Below, one piece after another: positions 61,942 to 64,000 of a stretch of DNA of 64,000 nt. Each line of letters starts with the position of its first letter. The stretch's first letter is position 1. Under the pieces are notes generated by a model that was not told the DNA's origin, made no database searches, and saw only the letters and a program-made list of their open reading frames with translations. The stretch comes from Thiodiazotropha sp050291245 (lineage in GTDB: Bacteria; Pseudomonadota; Gammaproteobacteria; Chromatiales; Chromatiaceae). The DNA is taken from the NCBI GenBank assembly GCA_050291245.1, contig JBNKJP010000022.1:186001-250000 (forward strand). The letters are read 5' to 3'. A program made the translations under genes and the position numbers.

Positions 61942-62922
61942 CTAAGGTACCAGAACGGTAGATCCGGTCGTCTCGCGGGCCTCCAATGCCCGGTGTGCCT
62001 CGGCCGCCTCGGCCAGCCCATAGCGCTGATTGATGTCGATGCGAATCCCTCCAGAGAGCACCTGGTCGAACAGGGCTGCGGCGCTGTCACGCAGTTCCCG
62101 GGTATCCGCGGTGTAGGTCATCAGCGTGGGGCGGGTCAGGTAGAGCGAGCCGCGCGCGGTCAGCTCCTCCAGCTTTATCGGCGGCACTTTGCCGGATGCA
62201 CTGCCGAAACTGACCATCATGCCCCGGGGCGCCAGACAATCCAGGGAATCGCTCCAGGTGTCTTTTCCGACTCCGTCGTAGACGACGGGGACCCCCTGGC
62301 CCTGGGTGATCTCCATCACCCGGGCAACAATATTTTCCTCCCGGTAGAGGATGGTATGGTCACAGCCATGGGCCTTTGCTATCTGTGCCTTCTCTTCGCT
62401 GCCGACCGTGCCGATCACCGTTGCCCCCAGTTGTTTCGCCCACTGACAGAAGATCAGTCCGACCCCTCCGGCGGCCGCATGAAAGAGTACCTTTTGCCCG
62501 GGTTGCACCAGGTAGGTTCGGCGCAGTAGATATTCAGCGGTCATCCCCTGCAGCATCATTGCGGCGGCTTGTTCGTAGTCGATGTTATCGGGTAGGCGAA
62601 CCAGGCGGTCAGCGGGCATATTACGGGCTTCGGCATAAGCGCCCAATGGAGGATTGGCGTAGGCGACCCGGTCACCTTCGGTTAAGTCCGTGACTTCGCT
62701 GCCGACGGCCTCGACGATCCCGGCGGCCTCCATGCCCGGGGTGAAGGGCGGGGGTGGTGTTGGGTAGGCTCCGGTACGATGGTAGATATCGATATAGTTG
62801 AGGCCCACCGCATGCTGGCGGATCCGAACCTCTCCCGGCTGCGGAGGCGGGAGCTTGAGGGATTCCCAACGCATCTGCTCGGGACCGCCATATTCGTGAA
62901 CGCGTATTGCCTTGGTTTTCAT
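61942..62922 (-). CDS. NADPH:quinone oxidoreductase, zeta-crystallin type
   Basis: 326 residues, medium-chain dehydrogenase/reductase fold without zinc-binding cysteines. Features: N-terminal MKTKAIRVHEYGGPE, GLNYIDIYHRTG, GMEAAGIVEAVG, the NADPH-binding HAAAGGVGLIF and the GGIRIDINQRYGLAEAAEAHR segment. It reduces quinones by one electron. It stands alone, convergent with the VPLPA-type gene. Confidence 0.93.
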   Translation of the reverse strand: MKTKAIRVHEYGGPEQMRWESLKLPPPQPGEVRIRQHAVGLNYIDIYHRTGAYPTPPPPFTPGMEAAGIVEAVGSEVTDLTEGDRVAYANPPLGAYAEARNMPADRLVRLPDNIDYEQAAAMMLQGMTAEYLLRRTYLVQPGQKVLFHAAAGGVGLIFCQWAKQLGATVIGTVGSEEKAQIAKAHGCDHTILYREENIVARVMEITQGQGVPVVYDGVGKDTWSDSLDCLAPRGMMVSFGSASGKVPPIKLEELTARGSLYLTRPTLMTYTADTRELRDSAAALFDQVLSGGIRIDINQRYGLAEAAEAHRALEARETTGSTVLVP

Positions 62923-62955
62923 GCTTCGGACCGTGGAAACCCTGTTTTTCAGTAC

Positions 62956-63885
62956 TCAGTTGAATCCGGCGCGCTCGCTTGACTTCGATGCCCAGCAGAC
63001 CCAGTACGGAACCCCCTGAGACTTGATAAACAGAGTGGCATCCTTACCCCGCAACATGGAAAGGGTTGAGAGTATGCCCGCCTCCATACAGCTGTTCGCC
63101 AACACGGTGACCGAGCGCGGTGCGTCGGGTATCGGCCAACCGGTCTTGGGGTTGAGGATGTGACTATAGCGCATCCCATCCTTTAACAGGTAACGACGCG
63201 CATCCCCACTGGTGGTCAATCCACCGCGAAGCAAACGGATCTGTCCCACACCGGTGGTACCGCTGAGGTCCGGATCTTCGATGGAAGCCGTCCAGGGGAT
63301 ACCACCTCGTCGCGTTCCGGTACAGAAGATGTCGCCACCAAAGTTGATCAATAGGGCGGACTTATGGTGTTGTTGTAACAGCAAGGCACAGCGGTCAACC
63401 GCATACTCCTTGCCCAGTCCGCCCAGATCGATCTCCATGCCGACCTGAAGCCTGATGCGCGGCCGCTCCCAACATACCCTATGCCACCCCACGTAGGGCA
63501 ACAGAGAGTCCACGGCCTGGGTTTTCGGTAGACGATGGCTGCCATCAAATCGCCAGGCGCGACGCAGTACCCCGGACGTGATGTCGAACAGACCCTCGCT
63601 CAGATGATGGCAGTTATCCGCCAGGTCGAGCAGGTTTGCGGTTTCGCTGTCCACCTCCACGGTCCGTCCGGTGGCATCATTGATACGTGCCACGATGTTG
63701 TCCGACCGATAACGACTGAATTTAGCCTCGATGCGCCATGCCTCGTTGGCCGCGATCCGTGTCAGGCGCTCCGCCTTTTGCCTGGAGGGCTCTTCGATCA
63801 AAAGCTCACAGGGACTGGCCATGGCATTGAAGCGTCCGATCCAGTAGCCGTCACCCTGAACCATCTCCACGGCAGGTGCGGACAC
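62956..63885 (-). CDS. ApbE-family FMN transferase, second copy
   Basis: 309 residues from a GTG at 63885. No signal peptide is evident at this start. Motifs: DLGGLGKEYAVDRC (a variant of DLGGIAKGYAVD), NFGGDIFCTGT, SHILNPKTGWPI and TVLANSCMEAGILSTL. The last motif departs from the classical T-x-A-D-A-L-S metal site (A-G-I-L-S), so activity is uncertain. It follows within a few bases a gene that runs off the window edge. Confidence 0.82.
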   Translation of the reverse strand: MSAPAVEMVQGDGYWIGRFNAMASPCELLIEEPSRQKAERLTRIAANEAWRIEAKFSRYRSDNIVARINDATGRTVEVDSETANLLDLADNCHHLSEGLFDITSGVLRRAWRFDGSHRLPKTQAVDSLLPYVGWHRVCWERPRIRLQVGMEIDLGGLGKEYAVDRCALLLQQHHKSALLINFGGDIFCTGTRRGGIPWTASIEDPDLSGTTGVGQIRLLRGGLTTSGDARRYLLKDGMRYSHILNPKTGWPIPDAPRSVTVLANSCMEAGILSTLSMLRGKDATLFIKSQGVPYWVCWASKSSERAGFN

Positions 63886-63887
63886 GC

Positions 63888-64000
63888 TCAGAAATCCTCG
63901 GTATAGCTGATCTGAAAGATGATCGCATCCAGGTCCGGAAACAGATCCTCCTCAGCGAACCCGGTGACCGTGTCGGGCAGGTAGCCGGTGCCCCTCTGTT
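63888..64000 (-). CDS. 3' end of an unidentified gene (truncated by the window)
   Basis: The last 37 codons of a frame entering from the right edge, ending ...DAIIFQISYTEDF then TGA at 63888-63890, two bases before the ApbE start. The aromatic C-terminal segment would fit an outer-membrane barrel, and DUF3570-type genes are often followed by apbE, but too little is visible to assign it. Confidence 0.6.
   Translation of the reverse strand, partial: QRGTGYLPDTVTGFAEEDLFPDLDAIIFQISYTEDF

Noticed and set aside
1..64000. CRISPR array, prophage or transposase
   Set aside because: No regularly spaced repeats, cas genes, phage structural genes, integrase or transposase were seen.

Overview
The window looks like a chromosomal segment of a GC-rich gammaproteobacterium, possibly a Chromatiales-like or sulfur-oxidiser-like lineage; that placement is inference. 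Housekeeping markers support it: queA-tgt, yajC-secD-secF, suhB, trmJ, lgt and a tRNA-Leu(CAA), together with a PEP-CTERM/VPLPA protein and ExbB/ExbD/TPR envelope genes. No integrase, transposase, phage or CRISPR feature was found.

Layout. (1) 0.1-5.2 kb: a minus-strand operon of an FtsX-type ABC permease, its ATPase, a secreted von Willebrand A protein resembling the C-terminus of PpkA, and a membrane-anchored Sel1-like protein. (2) 5.5-8.1 kb: tRNA-Leu(CAA) with a visible promoter, then queA and tgt. (3) 8.3-20.7 kb: an accessory stretch. It holds a TraF-like barrel protein, a membrane protein with a TIR-like C-terminal region, a divergent DJ-1/LysR pair, a TetR-AarF-SRPBCC operon, a DUF1795 gene, endonuclease V, a broken calpain-type protease, two tandem DUF4377 lipoproteins, REP-like palindromes and gene scars. 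(4) 20.7-30.9 kb: a five- or six-gene operon matching E. coli yehI-L-M-P-Q (DUF4132, MoxR ATPase, DUF5682, vWA, SWIM). (5) 31.0-41.1 kb: apbE and a coupled ExbB-ExbD-ExbD-AgmX/PglI-type TonB-like cluster with several TPR proteins, probably a proton-driven trans-envelope machine. (6) 41.5-43.4 kb: a DUF3187 protein and lgt. (7) 43.5-55.1 kb: a divergent locus. One arm is a Tat-exported DUF1501-like protein, a LamG/c-type cytochrome lipoprotein and a second haem protein; the other is an HzsA-related dihaem lipoprotein, two beta-barrel proteins (one with an SH3 domain), a TlpA thioredoxin, a DUF4266 lipoprotein and a DUF3570 protein. (8) 55.1-64 kb: a MITE-like inverted-repeat element, yajC-secD-secF, suhB, trmJ, a VPLPA/PEP-CTERM protein, a quinone oxidoreductase, a second apbE and the end of another gene.

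How the pieces fit. queA-tgt and yajC-secD-secF, usually one cluster in gammaproteobacteria, are split here by about 47 kb that is rich in envelope and redox functions. The two strongest candidates for an under-described system are the HzsA-related cytochrome/outer-membrane locus (43.5-55.1 kb) and the ExbBD2/AgmX/TPR cluster (32.2-41.1 kb). The yeh operon is bracketed by an intact apbE on one side and a frameshifted apbE fragment in the same orientation on the other, which hints at a past rearrangement.
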